From Streptomyces pseudovenezuelae (GTDB lineage: Bacteria > Actinomycetota > Actinomycetes > Streptomycetales > Streptomycetaceae), in NCBI RefSeq assembly GCF_001513955.1, contig NZ_KQ948147.1, positions 134,532 through 198,531 on the forward strand: a DNA stretch of 64,000 nucleotides. Reading direction: 5' to 3'. The notes under the pieces were generated by a model. It saw nothing but the letters and a program-made list of their open reading frames with translations, searched no databases and had not been told where the DNA came from. Below are positions 27,201 to 34,789 of the stretch, one piece after another. Every line of letters starts with the position of its first letter. Within the stretch, counting starts at the first letter, position 1. The translations under genes were made by a program, and so were the position numbers.

Positions 27201-28146
27201 GTACCGCCACGAGGTCGCTCGCTGCTGGCACGAGGTCCTTGGCGAGGCCCCCGGTCAAGGGTCCTTCTTCGAGGCTGGCGGCGGCTCCTACGACGCGATC
27301 CGGCTGCTCTCGCTGCTGCGCGGCAGATTCGGGCACACGGTGGCGTTCGGGGACTTCATGGCCCACCCCACGGTGGCGGGCCTGGCTGATCTGTGCCGGG
27401 GCATCCGGGCCGCGGGAACGCCGGGCATCTGGACGCACCAGCCCCGGGCCGGCGTTGCACCCCGGCTGCGGCTGGTCCTCTTCCCGCCGGTGGGCGGCGG
27501 TGTCTCCTGCTACGCCGGCGTGATCGGGGAACTCGCGGGCGACATCGACGTCCATGTCGTGGGGCTGGACGCGCCGTTGCCCACCGGCGCCGAGGACGGC
27601 GACTCGCTCGCCGGGCTCGCCCGGCGCTGTCTGCGGGAACTGCCCGGCCCGGCCCTGACCGACGGCGTGCCGCTGGTCCTCGCCGGCTGGTCCTTCGGCG
27701 GTGCCCTGGCCTTCGAGGCCGCGCGCGCCCGCGGCAAGGACGTGGCACGCGTCGTGGTGGTGGACACCCCGGCCTCCGGGACGGCTCACCGCCGGGCCGC
27801 CGGGCCGACGATCAAGGGGTTTCTGAGGGACGTACAGCAGACCACCGGAGTGCACATCGACCCCGCGCAGGCGGCCGACGACCCGGAACTCGGTGCCAGG
27901 TTCGCGGTCTACCGGCAGAACCTGACGCTGCTGCGCGCGTGGGAGCCTCCCGCCGTCGACGTGCCGCTCGTCGAGTTCCGGGCCGCGCAGGCGCCCGCCG
28001 AACCGGACGACGCCGCCTGGGCGCGGCTCGCACACCGCGCGGACGTCACGGTCCTGGCCGGCGGGCACTTCGACGTGTTCCACGGCGACCACATCCGCCG
28101 GATCACCGAGGCGATCGAAGGGGCGAAGAGCAATGACCGCATCTGA
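24244..28146 (+). CDS. NRPS Cy/C-A-T-TE module, cysteine-type A domain
   Basis: 1300 residues. N-terminal heterocyclisation-like condensation domain (opening LSPIQRAYLVGAQ; core LVYSLWLMDAASLAVFL has Asp149, but Ser144 replaces the first Asp of the Cy DxxxxD motif). A domain about 470-890 with FTSGSTGEPKG and FDLSVYDIFG; the eye-read code D-L-Y-N-L-S-L-I-W-K equals the cysteine code of pyochelin/yersiniabactin-type synthetases. Carrier Ser1015 in GGGSYDAI; thioesterase at the C-terminus with Ser1150 in GWSFGG. Cysteine loading is therefore predicted, while ring formation is uncertain because of the altered Cy motif. It overlaps the PCP gene by 14 bases. It lies in the same operon as CarC, CarB and CarA. 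Confidence 0.9.
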   Translation: MRDTMTQTSPAQPAQPALSPIQRAYLVGAQDGLELSGPARYYLSCDLRTDRVARIGARLRRLVRDNDILRIGESGGLSPQTLPQDIARHVDADVRWVGPADFESANDAVRRTCTAVDFAFGDWPQFEVTVVRTADRARLHLVYSLWLMDAASLAVFLTELVADDAHDHAQAPADADVSAQGGAAPGGRAARRPGRDRSPRDERFWRRRAASLADPAELPLRPEWRRAGPRVTHRMVTVDAAAARRVCDRASAHGLTPAMVYLAVYGVVLGRLGGGCPHTITVLRSSRTASPTAATLGNQGTTMPLEIPATSGRSFVEVARAVQSGYLTQAMHGSLSGAEIARLAGPAADLRRLTHPFAFTALDADGAGEAALGLRRRWHEVQLRVPQVLIDHQVISESDGTVRLGFDWRTDAFDPGFVDDLVTRCAELVGELAASDESWTRAPARVPLPATARTDAPAAGVGAPVAEGETLHGCFLRCAAENPDAPAVHDALGSLSYAALADRAAAVADLLSAAGAGSGDRVAVHLPRGRGQVIAVLGSLLAGCVYIPLDHATPPGRLDSIARRGDVRFALTEGDPATDERWSARGVSPLPLPSGPAAPGDRTGHAAPCPTAYVIFTSGSTGEPKGVVVSHAAVLTTINAVNEEFGVGRTDRVLSVSSIGFDLSVYDIFGPLLRGGSVVMLSEDSAKSPAQWADLIERHGVTLWNSAPALASLLAEEGRAVPSVRAFLLSGDWIPLTLPEALGRLAPGSAVVSLGGATEGAIWSISHRVTEADRAGRSIPYGRPLPGQDILVLDAERNVCPPWQIGEIHIAGAAVADGYANDPQKTAAAFLTDPVFGRIYRTGDRGRRHPDGVVEFLGRTDNQVKLNGHRVELGEIEHCLEGAPGIQRCAVCVRADGRRKKLVAYVTLTTGAPDNWRDEATATIKDTLAHYMLPDALVPLDALPLNSNGKLDRRKLAALPLEDTAVDGCPPGTPTADAQDVLGRDLYRHEVARCWHEVLGEAPGQGSFFEAGGGSYDAIRLLSLLRGRFGHTVAFGDFMAHPTVAGLADLCRGIRAAGTPGIWTHQPRAGVAPRLRLVLFPPVGGGVSCYAGVIGELAGDIDVHVVGLDAPLPTGAEDGDSLAGLARRCLRELPGPALTDGVPLVLAGWSFGGALAFEAARARGKDVARVVVVDTPASGTAHRRAAGPTIKGFLRDVQQTTGVHIDPAQAADDPELGARFAVYRQNLTLLRAWEPPAVDVPLVEFRAAQAPAEPDDAAWARLAHRADVTVLAGGHFDVFHGDHIRRITEAIEGAKSNDRI

Positions 28147-28390
28147 GGTACGCGCTGTCATCCACGAGGAGTTGGCGGCACACGGCTTCCCGTCCCTGAC
28201 CGACCGACCCGAGCTGGACCTGATCAGCGCGGGCGTCAACTCGGCGGCGCTCATCCAGATCCTGTCCGCCCTGGAGGACAGGTTCGACCTCGACCTGGAG
28301 ATGGAGCCCCTGTTCGCCGAGCCGGTGACGGTCGCCCGCCTGGAGGCCGAGATCACCCGCATCGCCCGGCTCACCGGCCCGTCCGGCTGA
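28133..28390 (+). CDS. Free-standing peptidyl/acyl carrier protein
   Basis: 85 residues, typical carrier length. DLISAGVNSAALIQIL carries the phosphopantetheine Ser37. Helix 2 continues with FDLDLEMEPLF. It overlaps the NRPS2 end by 14 bases, so the two should be made in fixed ratio. Likely partners are the acyl-AMP ligase (16641) and the acyl-CoA dehydrogenase (18140). No dedicated phosphopantetheinyl transferase is seen in the window. Confidence 0.88.
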   Translation: MTASEVRAVIHEELAAHGFPSLTDRPELDLISAGVNSAALIQILSALEDRFDLDLEMEPLFAEPVTVARLEAEITRIARLTGPSG

Positions 28391-28441
28391 CACCGGACCG
28401 ACCGGCCGGCCCGCACCCACTCACCCAGGAGGAACAACGCA

Positions 28442-29266
28442 ATGTCCGAAGGCCTCGCGTACCAGCAGCTGACCCCGTCCGGAATGGGCGCGCTGCTCCC
28501 CTGGAACCCGGGAACCTCCGTCCAGGACCTGGCCCGGCAGGCGAGGGCGGCCGCGCTCGACAGCGGCTGCGCGCTGGTCAGGGGGATCGACCTGAGGGAA
28601 GACGACTTCAAGCTGCTCGTACGCTCGCTCGGCGACCGTGCCGACCACAAGTTCGGCGAAGGGCAGGCCGATCTCCTCAAGCTCGACGCCTCCCGGGACA
28701 AGGGGAAGGTGGTCACGGGCCGCGGACCGCTGCCTCTGCACACGGACGGTCTCCTGGTCGGCTCGCGCGTCGACCTGATCATTCTGTACGCGGCCGACTT
28801 CGCCGACACCCCGGGCTCCGGCGAGACCTACGTCAGCGACCAGCTGACCGCCTGGGACGAAATGCCCGAGGACCTGCGTCGGGTCCTCGACGAGCACGAA
28901 CTCGAATACCTGGTGACGGAGCGCGGCTACTTCCCCACCGTGCCCGAGGACTGGTACACGATCCCGGCGACCCGCGACTACGGCCGCGTGAAGTCCCTGA
29001 ACCTCGCGACGGCGTTCCCCCCGGACGTCGAGCAGCGCTCGTGGGAGGTCCGGGTCAAGGGCATGGCACAGGAGCGCTCCGACGGGTTCTTCGCCCAACT
29101 CGACGCCTTCCTGCGCTCGGAGCGCTACGCCTACAAGCACCGCTGGCAGGTGGGGGATCTGCTGATCATCGACAACCAGCGGACGCTGCACGGCCGGACC
29201 GCCATCGGAGAGGGCGGTACCCGCGTCCTGTTCCGCGGGCAGCTGACCCTGTCCGACGCGGCCTAG
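28442..29266 (+). CDS. carC: CarC-like carbapenem synthase (Fe(II)/2OG oxygenase)
   Basis: 274 residues. It resembles CarC of Pectobacterium, which epimerises C5 and desaturates (3S,5S)-carbapenam to (5R)-carbapen-2-em-3-carboxylate. By eye, shared segments include the KVVTGRGPLPLHTDGLL region (CarC has KIVTGRGQLPFHADGGLL), ILYAADF, ERGYF, YAYKHRWQVGDLLIIDNQR and LFRGQ. The iron ligands His and Asp (LHTDG) and the distal His (LHGRTA) are present, as is the 2OG-binding Arg in LFRGQ. A strong ribosome site (CAGGAGGAACAACGC) precedes the ATG. A TauD-like oxygenase is the fallback reading, but carB and carA lie within 2 kb. Confidence 0.88.
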   Translation: MSEGLAYQQLTPSGMGALLPWNPGTSVQDLARQARAAALDSGCALVRGIDLREDDFKLLVRSLGDRADHKFGEGQADLLKLDASRDKGKVVTGRGPLPLHTDGLLVGSRVDLIILYAADFADTPGSGETYVSDQLTAWDEMPEDLRRVLDEHELEYLVTERGYFPTVPEDWYTIPATRDYGRVKSLNLATAFPPDVEQRSWEVRVKGMAQERSDGFFAQLDAFLRSERYAYKHRWQVGDLLIIDNQRTLHGRTAIGEGGTRVLFRGQLTLSDAA

Positions 29267-29540
29267 GCCCGGGCGCGTGCGACAGGCCGTGAAGGTCGCG
29301 TCGACGTCGACGCGTATGTCCTCGAACCCCCGCCCCGGACCGGTGAGCGGAGGGTGCCGACCTGCTGCCCACCGCGGTCTCGGTGCCGGCGGCCGGCCGG
29401 CCGCTCGCTGCGGCGAACCTCGCCCGAACCGACCGGCGCTGCCCGTCAGAACCATCCGCCCTGGCTCGCCACACGCCGGGACCTACGCCGTACCCGGCAC
29501 CCCGCCGGGCCCACCGTTGTCCTTCCTGGAGGAGTCGTCC
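29267..29540 (+). other. 274-base intergenic stretch inside the carbapenem operon
   Basis: I see no gene, strong hairpin or copy of the P1-P3 operator. It is the longest gap in the plus-strand run from 16641 to 37166 and could hold an internal promoter, but no clear -35/-10 pair was recognised. Confidence 0.4.
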
Positions 29541-30053
29541 GTGCTCAAGCCCCGACAGCCCGTGCCCGCGCTGGATGTACCGCTGGTGGGAGGAGGCCGG
29601 TGGGTCCTCGCCGACCAGCAGCCGGACAAGTTCAGCATGGTGGTCTTCTACCGTGGGGTGCACTGCCCCATGTGCCGGGCCCACATCACGGAACTCGACG
29701 GTCTCGTCGACCAGTTCGCCGAGGTCGGGGTGGACCGGGTCCTGGCGGTGAGCGGTGACGACGTGGGCCGTGCCCAGCGGGCCGTCGAGGAGTGGGACAT
29801 CACCCGGGTACCGGTCGGCTACGGGCTCGGCAGCGAGTCGATGCAGGCGTGGGGCCTGCACCGCTCGAAGGCCATCAAGGAGGGCCAGCCCAACGAGTTC
29901 AACGAGCCCGGGCTGTTCCTCGTGCGTCCGGACGGCACCTTGTACGCGGCGGTGCAGACCACCATGCCCTTCCTGCGTCCGCACCTCGACGAGGTCGTCG
30001 AGACGGTCCGCTGGATCAGCGAGAACGACTATCCGGCCCGGGGGGAGCTGTGA
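29541..30053 (+). CDS. Peroxiredoxin-like AhpC/TSA protein
   Basis: 170 residues; thioredoxin-fold. Seen: FYRGVHCPMCRAHITEL with a CxxC pair, and GLFLVRPDGTLYAAVQT. It starts at GTG 29541 behind GGAGGAG; longer in-frame starts lack a ribosome site. Such proteins reduce peroxides or exchange disulfides. The stop overlaps the rhodanese start (GTGA), so the two act together, which points to thiol or sulfane-sulfur chemistry, or to protecting a thiol intermediate in the carbapenem/NRPS operon. No signal peptide is seen, so it is cytoplasmic. Confidence 0.85.
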   Translation: MLKPRQPVPALDVPLVGGGRWVLADQQPDKFSMVVFYRGVHCPMCRAHITELDGLVDQFAEVGVDRVLAVSGDDVGRAQRAVEEWDITRVPVGYGLGSESMQAWGLHRSKAIKEGQPNEFNEPGLFLVRPDGTLYAAVQTTMPFLRPHLDEVVETVRWISENDYPARGEL

Positions 30054-30406
30054 GCCGCGCCGGACAGCCACCGCCCGCCGCGACCCCCGCGATCGGCCCG
30101 GCCGAACTCAAGGACCTGCTCGACCGGGACGCCCCGATCGACCTCATCGACATCCGGGAGCCCCATGAATGGGAGATCGTGCGGATCCCCGGCGCCCGCC
30201 TGATGCCCATGGCCGCCTGGCTGGACGGGTCCGCAGTGGCCTCCTTGAGCGCGGGCCGCAGGCCCGTCTTCTACTGCCGGACCGGGGTACGCACCCGCCC
30301 GGTGCTGGCCGCGGTGCGCGCGGCCGGCTTCACCGATGCCGTCCATCTGGAGGGCGGCGTCATCGCCTGGGTGCGGGAGGTCGAGCCCGACCTGCCCGAG
30401 TACTGA
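30050..30406 (+). CDS. Single-domain rhodanese (sulfurtransferase)
   Basis: 118 residues. The active loop CRTGVRT carries the persulfide Cys. The start of the fold, IDLIDIREPHEWEIVRIPGA, and the end, HLEGGVIAWVREV, are typical. It is translationally coupled to the peroxiredoxin upstream and followed by carB. Single rhodaneses move sulfane sulfur to acceptor proteins or small molecules. Together with the cysteine-specific NRPS this suggests sulfur handling in the pathway; a role in detoxifying cyanide or reactive sulfur is the trivial alternative. Confidence 0.88.
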   Translation: MSRAGQPPPAATPAIGPAELKDLLDRDAPIDLIDIREPHEWEIVRIPGARLMPMAAWLDGSAVASLSAGRRPVFYCRTGVRTRPVLAAVRAAGFTDAVHLEGGVIAWVREVEPDLPEY

Positions 30407-30481
30407 GCCCCGAGGCTGCGACGCGCGCGGCCGCGTTGCGACGAGTCCCCCTATTTTCCCTCAGTTGCGCAAGGAGAAGAC

Positions 30482-31261
30482 GTGACGACGAACGAGGTTG
30501 TGGCGCGGAGCATCGCCTGCGAGGTGCTCCCCGGGGCGGTGGCCCTGGTGGAGTTCTCGCAGGCGCACGAGCAGAACCCGTTCAGCCGGGCCAGGATGCG
30601 GGAGTTGACCCAGCTGTTGCTGGACCTCGACGGGGATGACGACGTCCGCTGTGTCGTCCTGTTCGGCGGAGCGGGCCGGTCATTCGGCGCCGGCGGCGAC
30701 TTCAACGAGGTGTCGGAGTTTTCTGGCGGCGACGAGGTCGACGCGTGGATCGACGACATCACCACCCTGTACAGCACCATCGCCGGGATATCGAAGCCCG
30801 TGGTGGCCGCCATCGACGGTTTCGCCATCGGCGTCGGCCTGCAGATCGCGCTCTGCTGCGACCTGCGGATCGGCAGCAGCACGTCGAAGCTCGTGATGCC
30901 CGAGTTCAAGGTGGGCATCGCCTGCAACTTCGGCGGCTACATGCTGGAGACGGTGGTCGGCCGCAGCGTGATGCAGGAGATGCTCTACACCTGCGCCGAA
31001 TGGCCGGCCGAGCGGGCCCTGGCCGACCGTCTGCTGCACGAAGTGACGCCGCCCGAAGAACTCCTGGAGCGCGCCCTCGACCGCGCTCGGCGCATCGCCC
31101 AGTACACGGCGGCCGCGGTCCAGTCGACCCGTGCCCGGGTCAACGGCCCCTACGTCCAGGGTCTTCGGCGCGTGCGCGAAGAAGGCAAGCGATCCCACCG
31201 CACCGCCTTCTCGGCGGGCGAAGCCCAGCAGCGCATGCGCCGCGTCATAGGAAAGGCCTGA
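30482..31261 (+). CDS. carB: CarB-like carboxymethylproline synthase
   Basis: 259 residues; crotonase fold. CarB condenses malonyl-CoA with pyrroline-5-carboxylate/glutamate semialdehyde to give (2S,5S)-carboxymethylproline. Oxyanion-hole segments GGAGRSFGAGGDFNEV and FAIGVGLQIAL and the Glu in VMPEFKVGIAC align by eye with CarB (GGAERSFSAGGDFNEV, AIGMGFQFAL, VMPELKHGIGC). The N-terminal HEQNPFSRARM matches HPNKHNPFSR. The start is GTG after AAGGAG. It would normally be annotated as an enoyl-CoA hydratase; the adjacent carA and nearby carC argue for the carbapenem role. P5C could come from the ornithine aminotransferase at 60980 or from proline metabolism; no carD or carE is seen. Confidence 0.9.
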   Translation: MTTNEVVARSIACEVLPGAVALVEFSQAHEQNPFSRARMRELTQLLLDLDGDDDVRCVVLFGGAGRSFGAGGDFNEVSEFSGGDEVDAWIDDITTLYSTIAGISKPVVAAIDGFAIGVGLQIALCCDLRIGSSTSKLVMPEFKVGIACNFGGYMLETVVGRSVMQEMLYTCAEWPAERALADRLLHEVTPPEELLERALDRARRIAQYTAAAVQSTRARVNGPYVQGLRRVREEGKRSHRTAFSAGEAQQRMRRVIGKA

Positions 31262-31263
31262 CC

Positions 31264-32700
31264 GTGGCTCCGCTCAGCAAGTGGTGCGTCGTCACCAACA
31301 CCACCGCACCCGACCTGGCCGGGTCGGCGGTCCACGGCGAACTCGGCGCCCTGCACGTGTATCACCGGGGCCCCGCCGGGACGGCGCTGCCTGCCGACCC
31401 GCCGTTCGTCCTGGACGTCGCCACCCTCGCACCGGAGTCCGGCAGCCGGGACCCTGTGATGTCCACCACGGTGCGCATCGACCCGGACGCCGTCACCGTA
31501 CGGGTCTCCGCGCTCAACGAGAACCCGGTGTACTACGCGGCCAACCGCATGCGGGGCCTGTTCGCGTACTTCACCGACCTGCTGCTCGCCCCGCTGGTCC
31601 TGCCCGCGCTGGGCCTGCCGGTCGCGCTGACCGACACGGCCATCGGCCATGAGCGCGGCACGCTGCTGCGCGGTGTGAGCCGACTGCCCGACGGCATCGT
31701 GGCCCGGACCTGCTACAACGCCGGCCGGTGGCTGACGGACGTCGCCGACAGCCACGACCCGCTCGGTGACTTCAGCGACCCGCACCGTGACGACCCGTTG
31801 GACGCGGGCGAGGCCCAACTCGACGCCCTGGCCGCGGAGATCCGGCGCATTGACGCCACCACCCCGGAGGGCACCGGCTATGCCACTCTGCTGTCGGGTG
31901 GCATCGACTCCGGCACCGTGACCCATCTCGCGGCCACTGCCGGACTGCCCGTCACCCCGTACAGCGTGGCCACCCCGTGGGGCGACGAACTCGCCGACGC
32001 GGCAGAGCTCTGCGCGGAGCTCGGCATCGGGCTCGAAGCGGTCCGGCTGACCGAGGACGACATCATCGCCTCCATCCCGGAGGCCGTCCGCTGGCTGGGC
32101 GTCTGCGAACCCGAGGTGGTGGAGGTCGCGTTGACGGCCACCTCCGTGCAGCGCCTCGGCGCCGTCCCGGCCGACCGGGTGCTGCTGACCGGCTATGGCA
32201 GCGACCTGATCAACGCGGGGCTCTACCGCCCCTTCGACCACCGCGACGACCTGATCGACCAGGTCCTGTCGGCGGTCGACCGCACCCGCCGCAGCAACGA
32301 GCTGTCCAACCGGATGCCGCTCGCCTACGGCACCCGCGTCCATCACCCCTTCTGGGCCTGGCCGGTGATGCGAGTGGCCCTGGAGACCACGCCCGAGTGC
32401 AAGGTGCGGGAGGGCCGGGAGAAGTACCACCTGCGCACCGCGATGAGCCGCCGCGTGCCCGAACCGATCGCCTGGCGCAAGAAGATCGCCGTCCACCACG
32501 GCGGCGGTCTCCAGGACGGCGTGACGCGCCGTCTCGAGAAGGAAACCGGCAGCACGGACCGACAGGCCGTGTACCGGGCCTGTTTCACCGAACTCCTCGA
32601 CCGGGCGGCACAGGGAGAACTGGAGCCCCGTGACCCCTGGGCGATTTTCGAAGGAGCCGTACGTCGTGTCCGTGACGTATCTCCGCCCGCACGCGGCTGA
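31264..32700 (+). CDS. carA: CarA-like carbapenam synthetase (catalytic residues intact)
   Basis: 478 residues; asparagine-synthetase/BLS family. It would adenylate carboxymethylproline and close the beta-lactam to (3S,5S)-carbapenam. The ATP loop LLSGGIDSGTV (Ser211-Gly213), LTGYGSDLI with catalytic Tyr311, SNELSNRM with the partner Glu, HPFW, and WRKKIAVHHGGG with essential Lys407 correspond to CarA motifs (LTGYGSDLL, HPFW, WRKKIGIHEGSS). The N-terminal domain is divergent and lacks a glutaminase Cys. It starts at GTG, two bases after carB. The paralogue at 42262 shares its whole layout but not the catalytic residues. Confidence 0.9.
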   Translation: MAPLSKWCVVTNTTAPDLAGSAVHGELGALHVYHRGPAGTALPADPPFVLDVATLAPESGSRDPVMSTTVRIDPDAVTVRVSALNENPVYYAANRMRGLFAYFTDLLLAPLVLPALGLPVALTDTAIGHERGTLLRGVSRLPDGIVARTCYNAGRWLTDVADSHDPLGDFSDPHRDDPLDAGEAQLDALAAEIRRIDATTPEGTGYATLLSGGIDSGTVTHLAATAGLPVTPYSVATPWGDELADAAELCAELGIGLEAVRLTEDDIIASIPEAVRWLGVCEPEVVEVALTATSVQRLGAVPADRVLLTGYGSDLINAGLYRPFDHRDDLIDQVLSAVDRTRRSNELSNRMPLAYGTRVHHPFWAWPVMRVALETTPECKVREGREKYHLRTAMSRRVPEPIAWRKKIAVHHGGGLQDGVTRRLEKETGSTDRQAVYRACFTELLDRAAQGELEPRDPWAIFEGAVRRVRDVSPPARG

Positions 32701-32752
32701 GTGAATTCTCGGCCGAGGGGCCATGTCGTGACCATTCAAGGAGGAGATTGTT

Positions 32753-33376
32753 TTGCCGTATTCAGTAAGGGAAGCCGAGAGCCCGTCGGCCCCGCCTCGG
32801 CCGGACGGGCTCGCGCCCGCAGCCCTCGACGAGTTCGAGTTGCAGCGCCGCCCGCTCACCCGGGCCGAGGCCGCCGCGATCATGCGCGCGATCAGGGACT
32901 CGCCCGACATCACCGGCTACAGCGCCGCCGAGTGGACCGGGCGCAGAGACACCTTCGTCCTGTACAACCCCCGGAGCGGTGAGCTGGCCGGCGCCCTGCT
33001 CGTCCACCATCTCGTAGGGCGCTGGAGCGAGATCGCCGTGGTCTTCCTGTTCGAGGAATACCGCGGCCGCGGCCTCGGCCGCCGGCTGCTTCAGGGGACC
33101 CTGCGCACCCTGAAGTCGGCGGACCGCGAACTCCTGCTGTTCTTCTGCTCGCCGGGCATGGGGCGGCTCTCCGCGGAATCCGGATTCGACGTTCTCGCGG
33201 ACGAGGCTGAGTTCACCCGTGGTTCGCTGCGGCGCAGGATCTTCCTTTCCGTCCTTTACAAGGCGCAATGGCTGGCCAGCTCCTACCGGCTGCGGGAAAT
33301 CCGCCGGAAGCGTCGTGAGTTCGCCTGCTCCTTCACATTCAAGGTGGCCGTAATGACACGACAGGGAGCCCGGTGA
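32753..33376 (+). CDS. GNAT-family N-acetyltransferase
   Basis: 207 residues. The acetyl-CoA loop is YRGRGLGRRLLQGTL near residue 105. The start is TTG at 32753, six bases after a full AAGGAGGAG site; no ATG fits. The C-terminal 60 residues are basic and may extend beyond the core fold. It sits between carA and argH and overlaps argH (GTGA), so it is part of the operon. Possible roles are acylation of a product amine (tailoring or self-protection) or of an arginine-pathway intermediate; neither can be chosen from sequence. Confidence 0.82.
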   Translation: MPYSVREAESPSAPPRPDGLAPAALDEFELQRRPLTRAEAAAIMRAIRDSPDITGYSAAEWTGRRDTFVLYNPRSGELAGALLVHHLVGRWSEIAVVFLFEEYRGRGLGRRLLQGTLRTLKSADRELLLFFCSPGMGRLSAESGFDVLADEAEFTRGSLRRRIFLSVLYKAQWLASSYRLREIRRKRREFACSFTFKVAVMTRQGAR

Positions 33377-34779
33377 AGATGGCCGACAACACGCGCGAGG
33401 ACCAGGTCTGGGACGGATGGCTCACCGGGGGCAGCTCGCTCCTGGAGGAGATCAACGCCTCGGTCCGCTTCGACCACCGGCTGGCCCAGCAGGATATCGA
33501 CGGCTCGATCGCCCACGCCCGCATGCTCGCCAAGTGCGAGGTGATCACCTCGACGGAGGCGGAGCAGATCGTCGTGGCCCTGGAGCAGATCAGGGGGGAG
33601 ATCAAGGCGGGCGACTTCACCTTCGACCCCGCTCTCGAAGACGTCCACATGAACGTGGAAGCCCGGCTGCGTGAGCTCATCGGGCCGACGGCGGGCCGAC
33701 TGCACACCGCCCGGTCCCGCAACGACCAGGTCGCGGTCGACGCCAGGCTGTGGGTCCGGGACGCGATCGACCGTCTTGACGCACTGCTGGTCAGGGTGAT
33801 CGACGTAATCGCGGAGCGCGCCGAAGTGCACCACGCCGATGTCATGCCCGGCTTCACCCACCTCCAGTGCGCGCAACCGGTGACCATCGGGCACCATCTC
33901 CTCGCCTACGGGGAGATGTTCCTCCGGGACCGCGACCGCTTCCGCTCGGCCCGCCGCCGCCTCGACGAGTCGCCGCTGGGGGCGGCTGCCCTGGCCGGCA
34001 CGGGCTATCCGATCGACCCGTACGACACCGCACGCCGGCTCGGCTTCAGGGGCGTGACCCGCAACTCGCTCGACGCCGTCTCGGACCGGGACTTCATCCT
34101 CGACTACCTGTCCGCGGGAGCCGCTCTCGCCGTGCACATCTCGCGGCTCGGCGAAGAGCTGGTCATCTGGAGCACTCCGCAGTTCGGCTTCATCAAACTT
34201 CCCGAAGACCTCTGCGCCGGATCATCGATCATGCCGCAGAAGCGCAACCCGGATCTGCCCGAGCTGATGCGGGCGAAGTCCGGCCGGATCTTCGGTGATC
34301 TGATGACGCTGCTCACCGTCATGAAGGGCCTGCCGCTCGCGTACAGCCGTGACATGCAGGAGGACAAGGAAGCGCTCTTCGACGCGGCCGACAACCTCGA
34401 ACTGAGCGTGCGGGCGACCGAGGCGATGCTGCGCGGCATCACCTTCCGGCCGGAGAAGACCCGCAGCGACGCGGCCCTCGGCAACACCGTGGCCACCGAT
34501 GTCGCCGACTGGCTGGTGGCGGAGCAGGGTCTGCCGTTCCGCGAAGCGCACAGCGTCGTCGGTGGCCTCGTGAAGTGGCTGGGCGTTCAGAACCGCGAAC
34601 TCAAGGACTCCTCACCGGCCCAACTCGCGGAGTTCAACGCCCGGTTCGAGACCCTGCCCGCCGAGGTGCTCACCGTCGAGTACGCCGTAGCGCGCCGCAA
34701 CTCCCCGGGTGGCACGTCCCCCGCCCTCGTCCGCGAAGCAGCTGTGGAGCTGCGTCGGCGCAACGCCGAGATCGACTGA
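33373..34779 (+). CDS. argH: Argininosuccinate lyase
   Basis: 468 residues, the standard length. It cleaves argininosuccinate to arginine and fumarate. Family signature GSSIMPQKRNPD is present, with HTARSRNDQV and GFTHLQCAQP near the active site. GTG 33373 overlaps the upstream stop; ATG 33379 is an alternative start. It is unusual to find it in a secondary-metabolite operon with argG. CeaS consumes arginine, so the pair most likely boosts arginine supply. Whether the genome has another argH cannot be seen here. Confidence 0.95.
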   Translation: MKMADNTREDQVWDGWLTGGSSLLEEINASVRFDHRLAQQDIDGSIAHARMLAKCEVITSTEAEQIVVALEQIRGEIKAGDFTFDPALEDVHMNVEARLRELIGPTAGRLHTARSRNDQVAVDARLWVRDAIDRLDALLVRVIDVIAERAEVHHADVMPGFTHLQCAQPVTIGHHLLAYGEMFLRDRDRFRSARRRLDESPLGAAALAGTGYPIDPYDTARRLGFRGVTRNSLDAVSDRDFILDYLSAGAALAVHISRLGEELVIWSTPQFGFIKLPEDLCAGSSIMPQKRNPDLPELMRAKSGRIFGDLMTLLTVMKGLPLAYSRDMQEDKEALFDAADNLELSVRATEAMLRGITFRPEKTRSDAALGNTVATDVADWLVAEQGLPFREAHSVVGGLVKWLGVQNRELKDSSPAQLAEFNARFETLPAEVLTVEYAVARRNSPGGTSPALVREAAVELRRRNAEID

Positions 34780-34789
34780 AGGAGCTTTC

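Noticed and set aside
24190..28809. Very long open frame on the minus strand opposite NRPS2 and carC
   Set aside because: Its sequence is the mirror of GC-rich NRPS coding DNA, with low-complexity Arg/Gly/Val content and no motifs; the plus-strand domains are unmistakable.
30482..31261. Annotation as ordinary enoyl-CoA hydratase
   Set aside because: Segment-by-segment resemblance to CarB, including the NPFSR start and the SF-AGGDFNEV loop, and the location directly before carA.
31264..32700. Annotation as asparagine synthase
   Set aside because: It lacks the glutaminase Cys and carries the CarA/BLS-specific Tyr, Glu and Lys motifs, next to carB and near carC.
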